From assembly GCA_020249925.1 (NCBI GenBank), contig JADCER010000012.1:400617-464616 (forward strand): DNA of 64,000 nucleotides, in the 5' to 3' direction. A program made the position numbers and the translations under genes. The DNA comes from Roseomonas sp. (GTDB lineage: Bacteria > Pseudomonadota > Alphaproteobacteria > Acetobacterales > Acetobacteraceae). Shown here in pieces: positions 1 through 8,877 of this stretch (position 1 is the first letter of the stretch; each line of letters starts with the position of its first letter). The notes below the pieces were generated by a model. That model made no database searches and was not told the DNA's origin. It worked only from the letters and a program-made list of their open reading frames with translations.

Positions 1-133
1 ATTGGGCTGAGGCGGACTTCCCGGAAAAGACTGCTTTCACCCCGCGGCGCATAGGGCTAGGCTCATGCGCACCGCACCTGGATCCACCGGGGGCACCGCG
101 CATGAGGGCCATGGCTTGGAACGGCTTGAGGCA

Positions 134-481
134 ATGGCGGATCTGGTCATCCGGCGCGCGGTCGGCTTTGCGAGCTTGGCCATCGTGCTGGTCGTGCTCT
201 CGCTTTCCTTCCAGCTTGCCTTGGCGCTGCGTTCCGGCGCCATGCTGGTGACCCTGCTTTGGCTGATTGTGCTGCTCAAACTCGTCTATGTGCCAAGCCA
301 GGATATGCGCCATAGCGAGATCTGGCTGATGGTGGCGGAACGCCATTCCCCGGACGCGCTGCCGATGCAGAACGCCATGCGCCAGGCCTTCGCGAATAGG
401 CTCCGCTGGCATGCGGATAGGATCGGCGCCTTTGCCCTGACGCTTTGGGGATTTTATCTGCTGGTGAGTGTTGTGACCTGA
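134..481 (+). CDS. Small membrane protein, unknown function
   Basis: A 115-residue protein I do not recognise. Hydrophobic segments lie at about residues 10-31, 35-53 and 97-113, with a polar, arginine/histidine-rich stretch between the second and third, so it is probably an inner-membrane protein with a small soluble loop. The frame is open back to an ATG at 65, but those extra 23 residues are polar and glycine-rich, and the ATG at 134 gives a shorter lead into the first membrane segment; the start is not certain. It stands alone in front of the TPR protein and nothing nearby suggests a role. Confidence 0.55.
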   Translation: MADLVIRRAVGFASLAIVLVVLSLSFQLALALRSGAMLVTLLWLIVLLKLVYVPSQDMRHSEIWLMVAERHSPDALPMQNAMRQAFANRLRWHADRIGAFALTLWGFYLLVSVVT

Positions 482-614
482 GGGGCTTGGTTTTCTCCGG
501 CCCCGCATGCGAAGTTTGCGGCGATGGCTCAAAAATGATTTTCTGAACTGACGCTGCGCTGCCCGGTCAGCCGATGCCGATCGTCCAGTACTATCGCCCC
601 ATCACCTCAAACCC

Positions 615-2489
615 GTGAGCCTTTCAGCCATGAAGAAGCCGCCCAAAGACACCACGGCGAGATTGCTTGAAGCGCTTACACTACTCAAGAAGGGTGATAT
701 TGCTGGCGCCGAGGCGATTTGTCTTGGGATCCTCAGGCAGCAGTCGCTGCACCCCGAAGCACTTCATTTTTCGGGCTTGATCGCCTTGCGGGCAGGCCGT
801 TTCGATCAAAGTGTGACTCGTCTGAAGCGAGCGGCGGCGGTTGCGCCCAAAAACCCGGATGTTCACGCCAATTTGGGGCTCGCCTTGATGAGGCTGGGCC
901 GTAACGAGGAGGCCGCTTTAAGTTATGAGCGTAGCTTAACCCTTAGCCCAAACGAAACGGGTGCAAGGTTCAATTACGGCTTACTTCTTTTGCAAATGGG
1001 ACGTTACGCTGACGCCATCAGCACCTTTGACGTTGTCATTAGTCGTGAAGTGGATCATGCCGAAGCCCATTACAATCGCAGCTGTGCATTAAGCGAGCTT
1101 AATCGGCTAGAGGAAGCTTTGGCTGCGCAGCAAAAAGCGCTTGGCCTGCAACCGGATTCGGCCGTCTACTTGTCTGCTGCGGCAGCCACGCTCTGCCTGT
1201 TGAAGCGATACAATGAGGCTGAGCCTTTGATCCAAAAGGCCCTGACGCGCCAGCCGGGCATGGAATTGGCGCTCCTGTGCCTGGTGGATGTCCTTCGTTC
1301 GCGTGGTGAGCTGCAGGAAAGCCTTGAGGTGGCGGAAAGACTCATCGCGGAACACCCTCAGTCGTTGCAGGGGCACATCAGGCGTAGCCGGATCCTGATC
1401 CTGCTGGGGCAGCCCGAAAGCGCCCTTGATCTGTCAGCGTTTTCACGAAACATCGCGCCCCATGATCCAATTACCCACGTCAATCACGGTTTTATCCTGG
1501 CCGCGCTGAACCGGCTTGAAGAAGCGCTGGTCTTTTATGATCGAGCGCTTGAGTTGAAGCCTGATGACTCTGAAGCAAGTTACAATCGGGCCTTTGCCCT
1601 GCTGGCGCTTGGACGATTGGAAGAAGGCTGGCGCGCCTACGAATGTCGTAACGCGCGCCAAAACACGGTAGCGATCCGCGACTATTCAAAGCCCTTGTGG
1701 CTGGGCAAGGAGCAGATCAGCAATCGTCGCCTTTATGTCTATTGCGAACAGGGCTTGGGTGACACCATTCATTTCAGTCGCTATGCCCTGTTGGGCGCTG
1801 AGGCCGGTGCAAAGGTGTTTCTTGCGGTACAAGCGCCTTTGAAGCGCCTTTTCGGGAACTTCCATCCGGCGGTCACAATCCTTGATCGGGACGAAGCGCC
1901 ACCCGATTTCGATCTGCATTGTCCGCTGCTTAGCCTGCCACTCGCCTTTGGAACCACACTTGGAAATATTCCGGCATGGCCCAATGGCTATCTGAGCACC
2001 CCCATTGAGGCAACGGCGCTTTGGCTTCCACGCTTGCCAACGGGGCGGCGGCGTATCGGCTTGGTCTGGAGCGGTAGCCCCACCCACACCAATGACGCCA
2101 ATCGTTCTGTGGCGCTTGCGCGGCTTTCACCACTATTTCGATCAGGTGATGTCTGGGTTTCGCTTCAGAAGGAGGTGCGCGCAGCCGATCAGAAAGCTTT
2201 GCACGCCTCAGGCCTATGTGATCTGACCGCTGAGCTTGCTGATTTTGCTGATACGGCGGCGCTGATCGCCGGTCTTGATCTGGTGATTACGGTGGATACT
2301 TCGGTCGCACATCTGGCTGCGGCGCTTGGGAAGCCCGTTTGGCTCATGCTGCCATTTGCGCCGGATTTCCGCTGGCTGCTCGATCGGGAGGATTCGCCCT
2401 GGTACCCAAATATGCGCTTGTTCCGGCAAGAGCGTCCTGGCGATTGGGAAGGGGTCGTTCGGCGAATCGGTGCGGCGCTTCAGCCCTGA
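615..2489 (+). CDS. TPR-repeat protein with C-terminal glycosyltransferase-9-like domain
   Basis: 624 residues. About the first 345 are successive 34-residue TPR units, recognisable by repeated patterns such as NLGLALMRLGR, NYGLLLLQMGRY and NRAFALLALGRLEEG. From about residue 355 the sequence changes to a heptosyltransferase/GT9-like fold: GLGDTIHFSRYA, RRIGLVWSGSP, then LDLVITVDTSVAHLAAALG near the C-terminus. In this family the GT domain is thought to transfer sugars to proteins or surface glycans, and TPRs bind partners; the acceptor here is unknown. No signal peptide is seen. The start is GTG 615, with ATG 630 as an alternative. Base composition is lower in G+C than the neighbours (bases 901-960 are 30 G+C of 60), which could reflect transfer. 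Confidence 0.75.
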   Translation: MSLSAMKKPPKDTTARLLEALTLLKKGDIAGAEAICLGILRQQSLHPEALHFSGLIALRAGRFDQSVTRLKRAAAVAPKNPDVHANLGLALMRLGRNEEAALSYERSLTLSPNETGARFNYGLLLLQMGRYADAISTFDVVISREVDHAEAHYNRSCALSELNRLEEALAAQQKALGLQPDSAVYLSAAAATLCLLKRYNEAEPLIQKALTRQPGMELALLCLVDVLRSRGELQESLEVAERLIAEHPQSLQGHIRRSRILILLGQPESALDLSAFSRNIAPHDPITHVNHGFILAALNRLEEALVFYDRALELKPDDSEASYNRAFALLALGRLEEGWRAYECRNARQNTVAIRDYSKPLWLGKEQISNRRLYVYCEQGLGDTIHFSRYALLGAEAGAKVFLAVQAPLKRLFGNFHPAVTILDRDEAPPDFDLHCPLLSLPLAFGTTLGNIPAWPNGYLSTPIEATALWLPRLPTGRRRIGLVWSGSPTHTNDANRSVALARLSPLFRSGDVWVSLQKEVRAADQKALHASGLCDLTAELADFADTAALIAGLDLVITVDTSVAHLAAALGKPVWLMLPFAPDFRWLLDREDSPWYPNMRLFRQERPGDWEGVVRRIGAALQP

Positions 2490-2510
2490 AGGCGCATGTG
2501 TAGCCTTTTT
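2489..2510 (+). terminator. Weak intrinsic terminator after the TPR gene
   Basis: AAGGC (2489-2493) pairs with GCCTT (2503-2507) around a nine-base loop, and T residues run to 2510. The stem has only five pairs, so the call is tentative. It begins at the last base of the stop codon. Confidence 0.35.
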
Positions 2511-2942
2511 GTAGGCGGCTGCCCGCGGCGCGAATCATGGGCCGCCCGTGGCCAAGGGCGGGAAAATGCGCGGCCAGGATGCGGCTCAGGGTCTCTGTCG
2601 CCCCAGTTTTTCGCCTTGGCCAAGGCAGGTCGGCCCAAGCCTGAAGCGGTCAGGCGGAGGGCCTTTCCCTTACGCGCGAAGGACCGGCGCGCAGCCTGGC
2701 ATCTTCCTCATGTTTTGGGCATTTCCTATTCCCAGGATGCAAGCCCCAAGTCTCCCAGTCAGAAGCCCAAGGTTTCTGCGCAGCGAAGCCGCGACTTGCT
2801 CAGGCCTTCTGCGGCGCCGTGGCGCGCCTGGGCACTTGCTCTTGGGCGTTGAGTTACTTATCTGTCACATACTAGACACATATCCCGTCCTCGGCCCCCA
2901 AAAGGCGTCGGGCGCGGCAGGGAAGAAACAGGGAGACAAGAG
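2490..2942. other. 453-bp intergenic stretch without a convincing gene
   Basis: Two overlapping frames are open here, but both are Arg/Pro/Ala-rich, lack a ribosome binding site and look like chance GC-rich frames. A 6-bp GC stem (CCGCCC 2542-2547 with GGGCGG 2556-2561) has no T-run. AT-richer sequence begins near 2849; TTGAGT (2849-2854) and TACTAG (2870-2875), 15 bases apart, could be a weak sigma-70 promoter for the gene at 2943. A GGGAGACAAGAG ribosome binding site precedes that gene. Confidence 0.4.
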
Positions 2943-3416
2943 ATGGTGGATCAACATAAGGGCAAGCCGGATGGCATTGAAATGGGGCTGCTCTTTGGCG
3001 GTATTGCCTTGGTTTTGGTGGCCTATTTGCTGCCGGCCGTGACCTTTGGGGCCCCGCGCAGCGGGTCTGTGCATGGGCTTTCCATCTTCAGCAAGCTGCC
3101 GTTGATGAGCGCGATTGCCTTTATCGGCATGGCGGCGGCGGTGGCGACTCGCTATATGCCATCACTTGAGAAATTCGCCGAACAGGCTGCGGTTGTCGCC
3201 ATTCTGCTGGTGTTGGCGCCCGCCTTGATCGGCTTCATGATGGCTCTCGACCCCTGGACCGGCCTGCGCCAGACCATGCTTAAAACGGCCAATGCCCGCA
3301 CCGTGATGGTGAACCCGAGCTTTGCCTATATCCCGCTTTTCGCAGGGGCGACGATGATGGCGTTTTCACTCCGCCGGCGGATGCGCCGTTCGGCCGAGGC
3401 CGCAGTCGCTGCCTGA
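2943..3416 (+). CDS. Four-helix membrane protein, unknown function
   Basis: 157 residues with hydrophobic segments at about 15-35, 53-70, 82-101 and 126-143 and a basic C-terminal tail containing RRRMRRS, which predicts a cytoplasmic C-terminus. I do not recognise the family. The ATG follows GGGAGACAAG at good spacing, and the composition matches typical genes of this window. It is monocistronic as far as can be seen; the next gene on the strand starts 133 bp later after a strong hairpin. No conserved polar residues inside the membrane segments suggest transport chemistry, so no function is proposed. Confidence 0.65.
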   Translation: MVDQHKGKPDGIEMGLLFGGIALVLVAYLLPAVTFGAPRSGSVHGLSIFSKLPLMSAIAFIGMAAAVATRYMPSLEKFAEQAAVVAILLVLAPALIGFMMALDPWTGLRQTMLKTANARTVMVNPSFAYIPLFAGATMMAFSLRRRMRRSAEAAVAA

Positions 3417-3445
3417 GGCAGGTTTCGGGCAAAATTCCGATTTTT

Positions 3446-3479
3446 CATGGCGTGAGAGCCTTCGGGCCCTCACGTCATG
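3446..3479 (+). other. Strong hairpin with cUUCGg tetraloop
   Basis: Bases 3446-3456 pair with 3469-3479, including one G-T pair and one mismatch (A3457/C3468), and GCC/GGC closes a TTCG loop at 3461-3464. C(UUCG)G is an unusually stable RNA tetraloop. No T-run follows on the plus strand, so it is not a standard intrinsic terminator. It lies 70 bp before the first binding-protein gene and could sit in that mRNA leader or protect the 3' end of the upstream message. Confidence 0.5.
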
Positions 3480-3549
3480 CATTGCCAAGCCCCCCCGGCC
3501 TTGCGAAAAGGCGGTCATAAAAGCGTCACAAAACAAGAGGGAGCTTACC

Positions 3550-4581
3550 ATGTTCACCAGAAAACTGGCTTTGGCGGCGATTGCCTTGGGCGTGATCGGT
3601 TTCGGGCAAGCCGCGCAGGCGCAGGGTTCGCTCAATCTTTATTGCTCGGTGCAGAATGAATGGTGCCAGGCGATTGTCACCAATTTCCAGCGCGATACGG
3701 GCATTCGGGTGAATATGACGCAGCGCGGTTCCGGCGAGAGCCTGGCCGCCATCCGGGCCGAGGCGCAGAATCCGCGCGCCGATGTCTGGTTTGGTGGCAC
3801 GGGGGACCCGCATCTGGCAGCCGCTGAGGAGAACCTGACCCAGGCCTATGAAAGCCCGAATAATGCGCAGTTGCAGCCCTGGGCGCTGACGCAATGGCGC
3901 CAATCCCAGCAGCGCGCGATTGGTGTTTACGCGGGCGCCATCGGCTTTGGCATCAATACGGAATTGCTGGCGCGCAAGAATATCGCGCCGCCGGCGTGCT
4001 GGGCGGATTTGCTGGATGCGCGCTTCCGGGGCGAAATCCAGATGGCCAATCCGAATTCATCGGGCACGGCTTATGTGGTGATTGCGACCCTGGTGCAGTT
4101 GATGGGTGAGGACCCGGCCTTTGATTACCTGCGCCGCCTGCATCCCAATGTGAATGCCTATACCCGTTCCGGCACCGCGCCCATCAAGGCCGTGGCGCGC
4201 GGCGAAACCGGCGTGTCGCTTTCCTTCGTGCATGATGCGGTGACGGAACGTAATGCCGGCTTCCCTGTGGCTTACGCCACACCCTGCGAGGGTACGGGCT
4301 ATGAAATCGGGTCCATGTCCATCATTCGCGGTGCGCGCAACCTGCCGCAGGCGCGCCGCTTTTATGATTGGGCGCTGACCGCGCCGGCGCAGCAGCTTGG
4401 CTTTGATGCGGGTGGCCAGTTGCAAACCCCGTCCAACCGCAACGCACCGCTGCCGCCCAATGCGCCTGATCTCTCAAAAATTCGCCTGATTGACTATGAT
4501 TTCGCGAAATTTGGCCAGGCTTCTGAACGGCGCCGGCTGATTGCGCGCTGGGATCGTGACGTCGGCGCCCTGCCACGCTGA
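3550..4581 (+). CDS. Periplasmic iron-type ABC binding protein, copy 1
   Basis: 343 residues with a Sec signal peptide ending AAQA-QG (cleavage near residue 24). The mature protein is a family 1 extracellular solute-binding protein (COG1840/AfuA-FbpA-like), with NPNSSGTAY near residue 168 and a C-terminal IDYDFAKFG segment. It should capture a ligand for the permease and ATPase encoded three genes downstream. The ligand is not clear: the paired tyrosines of FbpA are not obvious, and relatives serve ferric iron, 2-aminoethylphosphonate or other small molecules. Four cysteines (32, 39, 150, 246) could form two disulfides. GAGGGAG precedes the ATG. It is the first of three tandem paralogues and is most like copy 3. 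Confidence 0.85.
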   Translation: MFTRKLALAAIALGVIGFGQAAQAQGSLNLYCSVQNEWCQAIVTNFQRDTGIRVNMTQRGSGESLAAIRAEAQNPRADVWFGGTGDPHLAAAEENLTQAYESPNNAQLQPWALTQWRQSQQRAIGVYAGAIGFGINTELLARKNIAPPACWADLLDARFRGEIQMANPNSSGTAYVVIATLVQLMGEDPAFDYLRRLHPNVNAYTRSGTAPIKAVARGETGVSLSFVHDAVTERNAGFPVAYATPCEGTGYEIGSMSIIRGARNLPQARRFYDWALTAPAQQLGFDAGGQLQTPSNRNAPLPPNAPDLSKIRLIDYDFAKFGQASERRRLIARWDRDVGALPR

Positions 4582-4597
4582 CGCCGGGGGGGCCGCC

Positions 4598-5623
4598 ATG
4601 AAAACGCGTCTTCGCCTGCTGGCCGGCTTCGCGGCCCTGGCCCTTTCTGCCCTGCCCGCGGCGGCGCAGGGCAGCCTTACCATGGTTTGCGCGCCGGCGG
4701 CTGATTGGTGTGAGGCGATTGCCGCCGCCTTTCAGCGCGATACCGGCATTCGCGTGGCCATGACGCGCAAATCATCCGGCGAAATCCTGGCGCAAATCCG
4801 CGCCGAGGCGCAGAACCCGCGCACTGATATCTGGTTTGGCGGTTCGGCCGAGACGCATTTTTCCGCCGCTGAGGGTAATCTGCTGCAGCCCTATACCTCG
4901 CCCAATATGGCGGGGCTGCATGATTGGGCGAAGCGCGTGCATGCCATGTCGGGTGAGCGCTGCGTTGGCGTTTCATCGGGCGCCATTGGCCTTGCCTGGA
5001 ACCGCGAATTGATGGCGCGCAAGAACCTGCCTTTGCCGCGAAGCTGGGCGGATATGCTTAACCCGGCCTATCGTGGCGAAATTCAATTGCCCAATCCGAA
5101 TTCTTCCGGCACCGCCTATACGATCATCGCCGGGCTCATCCAGCTTTGGGATGAGGATCGCGCCTTTGATTATTTGCGCCGGCTGCATTCGAATGTGAAT
5201 GCCTATACGCGTTCAGGTGCGGCACCGATGCAGGCTGTATCGCGAGGGGAGACCGCGTTGGCTGTCAGCTTCAATATGGAAGTCGCTTCCATGCAGCAGG
5301 CGGGCTTTCCGATTGACCTAGCCTATCCAGAAGAGGGCACTTCTTACGAAGTGGCCTGCATGTCCATCATGCGTGGCGCGCGCAACCTGCCTCAGGCACG
5401 GCGCTTTTATGATTGGTATCTGACGCCGGCGGCCATGGATATCGGCCCCAGGGTCAATCAATGGCATGTGCCGGCGCATAAGGGTGCCACGCCCGATCCG
5501 CGCATTCCGGACCTGAGCCAGGTGAAGCTGATTGATTATGATTTCGCTGCCTTCGGGGAAAGCAATCGGCGCCGCCAAATCCTGCAAAGATGGGAGAGGG
5601 AAATCGGTTCGCTGCCGCGCTAA
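4598..5623 (+). CDS. Periplasmic iron-type ABC binding protein, copy 2 (divergent)
   Basis: 341 residues from ATG 4598; an upstream in-frame start at 4541 would overlap copy 1 and spoil the signal peptide. The signal peptide ends PAAAQG. It aligns with copies 1 and 3 nearly without gaps and keeps the NPNSSGTAY block and the C-terminal IDYDFAAFG, but it is the most divergent of the three. Cysteines 31 and 38 are kept; the other pair is lost (PACW becomes PRSW, PCEG becomes PEEG) and cysteines at 122 and 254 appear instead. Several residues likely to line the cleft also differ (FVHDA becomes FNMEV), so a different ligand is plausible. It lies 16 bp after copy 1 and 18 bp before copy 3. Confidence 0.85.
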   Translation: MKTRLRLLAGFAALALSALPAAAQGSLTMVCAPAADWCEAIAAAFQRDTGIRVAMTRKSSGEILAQIRAEAQNPRTDIWFGGSAETHFSAAEGNLLQPYTSPNMAGLHDWAKRVHAMSGERCVGVSSGAIGLAWNRELMARKNLPLPRSWADMLNPAYRGEIQLPNPNSSGTAYTIIAGLIQLWDEDRAFDYLRRLHSNVNAYTRSGAAPMQAVSRGETALAVSFNMEVASMQQAGFPIDLAYPEEGTSYEVACMSIMRGARNLPQARRFYDWYLTPAAMDIGPRVNQWHVPAHKGATPDPRIPDLSQVKLIDYDFAAFGESNRRRQILQRWEREIGSLPR

Positions 5624-5641
5624 AAACCCGGGAGAAAAAAC

Positions 5642-6664
5642 ATGCAGCGCGTTTTGGGGTTTATCATTGTAGTTTTGATGGGGTGGTCTGCGCCGGTTTG
5701 GGCGCAGGGCAGCCTTAATCTCTATTGTTCCGCGACCATCGAATGGTGCCAGCCCATCGCGCGCGGGTTTGAACGGGAAACCGGCATACGCGTGACACTC
5801 GCGCAGAAGTCCACGGGCGAAATGCTGGCGCAGCTGCGGGCCGAGGCGCGCAACCCGCGAGGCGATGTCTGGTGGGGCGGCACCGGCGATCCACATGTCG
5901 CCGCCGGTGAGGAAGGGCTGACGCAAGCCTATGAAAGCCCGCGCATCGCCGAATTGCATGAATGGGCGCAGGCGCAATGGCGCCAAACCCAGGGGCGGAC
6001 CGTGGGGGTTTATGCCAGTGTGCTCGGCTTTGGTTTCAATACGGAATTGCTGACGCGCAAGAACCTGCCGGCGCCGGCTTGTTGGGCGGATTTGCTGCGG
6101 CCCGAATATCGCGGCGAAATCCAAATGGCCAATCCGAATAGCTCTGGCACCGCTTACATTGTTATCGCCACATTGGTGCAGATGATGGGCGAAGACCCGG
6201 CCTTTGATTTTCTGCGTCGGCTGCATGGCAGCATCAATGCCTATCCGCGTTCCGGCACCGCGCCCATTACGGCGGTGGCGCGTGGGGAAACCGCGCTGTC
6301 CATTTCCTTTGTGCACAACGCGGCGGAAGAACGCGCGGCAGGGTTTCCGGTGGGGCATGCCGTTCCTTGCGAAGGCACGGGCTATGAAATCGGGTCCATG
6401 TCCATCATCCGTGGCGCGCGGAACATGGCGGCGGCGCAGCGCTTCTATCATTGGGCGCTATCGGCTGAGGCGCAGCTTACGGCTTCCCAGGAAGCGAAGA
6501 AGTTGCAAACCATGGCCAATCGCGGCGTGCCACTGACGGATGGCGCGCCAAACATGGCAACCGCGCGCATCATTGATTATGACAATGCGCGCTTTGGCGC
6601 GAGTGCAGAACGTCGTCGGTTGCTGGCGCGTTGGGATAGGGAGGTCGGCGCGCTTCCGCGCTGA
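5642..6664 (+). CDS. Periplasmic iron-type ABC binding protein, copy 3
   Basis: 340 residues. The signal peptide is a long hydrophobic stretch ending PVWAQG, preceded by a GGGAGAAAA ribosome binding site. It shares with copy 1 the PNSSGTAY block, PACW, PCEGTGYEIGSMSIIRGARN and the C-terminal ARWDREVGALPR, and has the same four-cysteine pattern (29, 36, 147, 243). It is followed after 11 bp by the permease gene, so the three receptors, permease and ATPase are most simply one transcription unit. Ligand unknown; it may bind the same or a closely related ligand as copy 1. Confidence 0.85.
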   Translation: MQRVLGFIIVVLMGWSAPVWAQGSLNLYCSATIEWCQPIARGFERETGIRVTLAQKSTGEMLAQLRAEARNPRGDVWWGGTGDPHVAAGEEGLTQAYESPRIAELHEWAQAQWRQTQGRTVGVYASVLGFGFNTELLTRKNLPAPACWADLLRPEYRGEIQMANPNSSGTAYIVIATLVQMMGEDPAFDFLRRLHGSINAYPRSGTAPITAVARGETALSISFVHNAAEERAAGFPVGHAVPCEGTGYEIGSMSIIRGARNMAAAQRFYHWALSAEAQLTASQEAKKLQTMANRGVPLTDGAPNMATARIIDYDNARFGASAERRRLLARWDREVGALPR

Positions 6665-6675
6665 AACCCCTGACC

Positions 6676-8877
6676 ATGTTCTTTGGCAGCAGCTTCTTTT
6701 TCTGGGTGATCGCTGCCTTGGGCACGCTGATCCTGCCATGGCATATGCAGCAGGATGGCGTCAGCCTTGTGACACTGATGGGGCTTGGCGCGCCGGATGC
6801 GGAAGCCGCATCGGCCCTATGGCAGGCGCTTAATTTCGGCCGCTTCTGGTTCTGGCCGGTGATTGCTGCCTTGGTTTTGGCTTTGCCCGGCGCGCTGCCT
6901 TTCGCCAATGCGCGCATGCGCGGGCGTGTGCTCATTATCGCGGGCAGTTTTGGCCTGTTGGCCATCATCGCGCAGGGCTTTGCGGTTGGCATTCAAGGCT
7001 GGAATTATCCCTTTCTTGAAGCGGCCTTTGGTGAATTGCAGGATCGGCAATTCGGCATGGGGCTTGGTGGTGCGCTTGGCTTCATCGGTTTTCTCGTGCT
7101 GCTGACGGATGGCCTGGCGCTGCGCGGCTATTTCAAGGGCGATCGCTTTATCTCCGGCGCGGTTGGTGTGCTGATCGCCTGCATTGCGATTTTCACTGCG
7201 TGGCCCGTTACCACCATCCTCGCGCAAATCTTCACGCCGCAGGGTGATCTTGGTGTTGCGGATGCCATGGCGGCGCGGCTGTTTGATCGCAAGATCTGGG
7301 GGCTTGCTTGCGTGACCTCCACGGTGAATTGCGGCGTGTTTTGGAATACGCTCGTGCTGGCGACCTCTACCGCCACGGCGGCAACCTTGCTTGGGCTTTG
7401 CTTTGCGCTGATTGTCACACGCACCAGCTTCCCCGCGCGCCGCGCCTTGCGGCTGCTGACGGTGCTGCCCATCATTACGCCGCCCTTTGTGATTGGCCTT
7501 GGGCTGATCCTGATTTTCGGCCGTTCCGGCGTGGTGAACCAATTGGCCGATAGCCTGTTCGGCTTGCAACTCGGCCGCTGGATTTATGGCTTCAATGGCG
7601 TTTGGTTGGCGCAGGTTTTCTCCTTCACGCCGACCGCGTTTCTGGTGCTGATTGGCGTGGTGGAGGGCATTTCGCCGGCCATGGAGGAAGCATCCTCCAC
7701 ACTCCGCGCCAGCCGCATGCGGACCTTTCGCGCGGTCTCTCTGCCCCTGATGCTGCCTGGCATCGCCAATGCCTGGCTGGTGGTGTTCGTTGAAAGCCTT
7801 GCGGATTTCGGCAACCCGATTGTGCTGGGCGGATCCTTTGGCGTGCTGTCCACCGAGATTTTCTTTGCCGTCGTCGGCGCGCAGCAGGATTTCGGCCGCG
7901 CCGCGGTACTGGCCGGGATCATGCTGGTGATCGCCTTGTGCGCCTTCATGATTCAGCGCGCGGTGATTGGCAGCCGATCCTATGTCTCGTTAACAGGGAA
8001 GGGCGATGTCGGGCTGCCGACACCGCTGCCAACACCCGTGCGGCGCATCGCCTATGCCATTGCGCTGCCTTGGGCGCTGCTGACGATCACGGTTTATACC
8101 ATGGCGCTGGCTGGCGGTTTCGTGCGCGTCTGGGGGCGGGATTGGACACCGACCTTCTCGCATTTTCAGCGCGCCTTTGCGCTGGAATGGAGCCCCGCCG
8201 GTGCGCTGATTTTCGCAGGTGGCGCCTGGCATTCGCTGTTTACCACCATCAAGCTTGCGGCGATTGCAGCACCCATTACGGCGGCGCTTGGGCTGCTCGC
8301 GGCCTGGGTGCTGTCGCGGCAGCGTTTTGTTGGGCGCACCGCCTTGGAATTCGCGCTGATGCTGACCTTCGCCGTGCCAGGCACGGTGATCGGCGTTGCC
8401 TATATCCTTACCTATAATCTGCCGCCGCTGGAAATCACCGGCACGGCGATGATCCTTGTGGCCTGTTTTGTCTTCCGCAATTTGCCGGTTGGTGTGCGTT
8501 CCGGCGTTGCGGCGATGAGCCAATTGGACAAATCCCTGGATGAGGCTGCGGTGACTTTGCGCGCTTCCACCTTCCGTAGCCTGCGGACCGTGGTGCTGCC
8601 GCTGCTGAAGCCCGCCATTGTCACCGCGCTGGTCTATGCCTTTGTGCGCGCCATGACGACGGTCTCCGCCGTGATCTTCCTGGTCTCGGCGCAATATGAA
8701 ATGGCGACGGTCTTCATCATCAACCGCGTCATCAATGGCGATTACGGGTTGGCCATTGCCTATTGCAGCGCGCTGATTGTGTTGATGATGGCGGCGATTG
8801 GCCTGATCAATCTGCTGGTCGGCAGCCGGCGTCTTGGCCGGCGCCAGGCCGCCGCACCGATAGGAGGGCGCGCATAG
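6676..8877 (+). CDS. Iron-type ABC transporter permease, double-length
   Basis: 733 residues, a polytopic inner-membrane protein. About 220 N-terminal residues carry several extra hydrophobic segments, followed by two MetI-like permease halves. Each half has an EAA loop, the contact with the ATPase: EEASSTLRASRMRTF in the first and EAAVTLRASTFRSL in the second, each followed by a proline-containing LPL stretch. The fused two-domain layout is typical of FbpB/AfuB-type importers, so one protein supplies the whole channel. The ATG has no strong ribosome binding site, and the gene may be coupled to the preceding receptor. The stop TAG shares a base with the GTG of the ATPase gene. Confidence 0.85.
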   Translation: MFFGSSFFFWVIAALGTLILPWHMQQDGVSLVTLMGLGAPDAEAASALWQALNFGRFWFWPVIAALVLALPGALPFANARMRGRVLIIAGSFGLLAIIAQGFAVGIQGWNYPFLEAAFGELQDRQFGMGLGGALGFIGFLVLLTDGLALRGYFKGDRFISGAVGVLIACIAIFTAWPVTTILAQIFTPQGDLGVADAMAARLFDRKIWGLACVTSTVNCGVFWNTLVLATSTATAATLLGLCFALIVTRTSFPARRALRLLTVLPIITPPFVIGLGLILIFGRSGVVNQLADSLFGLQLGRWIYGFNGVWLAQVFSFTPTAFLVLIGVVEGISPAMEEASSTLRASRMRTFRAVSLPLMLPGIANAWLVVFVESLADFGNPIVLGGSFGVLSTEIFFAVVGAQQDFGRAAVLAGIMLVIALCAFMIQRAVIGSRSYVSLTGKGDVGLPTPLPTPVRRIAYAIALPWALLTITVYTMALAGGFVRVWGRDWTPTFSHFQRAFALEWSPAGALIFAGGAWHSLFTTIKLAAIAAPITAALGLLAAWVLSRQRFVGRTALEFALMLTFAVPGTVIGVAYILTYNLPPLEITGTAMILVACFVFRNLPVGVRSGVAAMSQLDKSLDEAAVTLRASTFRSLRTVVLPLLKPAIVTALVYAFVRAMTTVSAVIFLVSAQYEMATVFIINRVINGDYGLAIAYCSALIVLMMAAIGLINLLVGSRRLGRRQAAAPIGGRA

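Noticed and set aside
2496..2942. Two overlapping frames as possible small proteins
   Set aside because: Both are Arg/Pro-rich, lack ribosome binding sites, and one would run into the clear membrane-protein gene at 2943.
5318..6451. 377-codon open frame antisense to receptors 2 and 3
   Set aside because: It is the reverse-strand shadow of GC-rich coding sequence; composition is Arg/His/Pro-rich, without ribosome binding site or recognisable domain, while both sense genes are certain.
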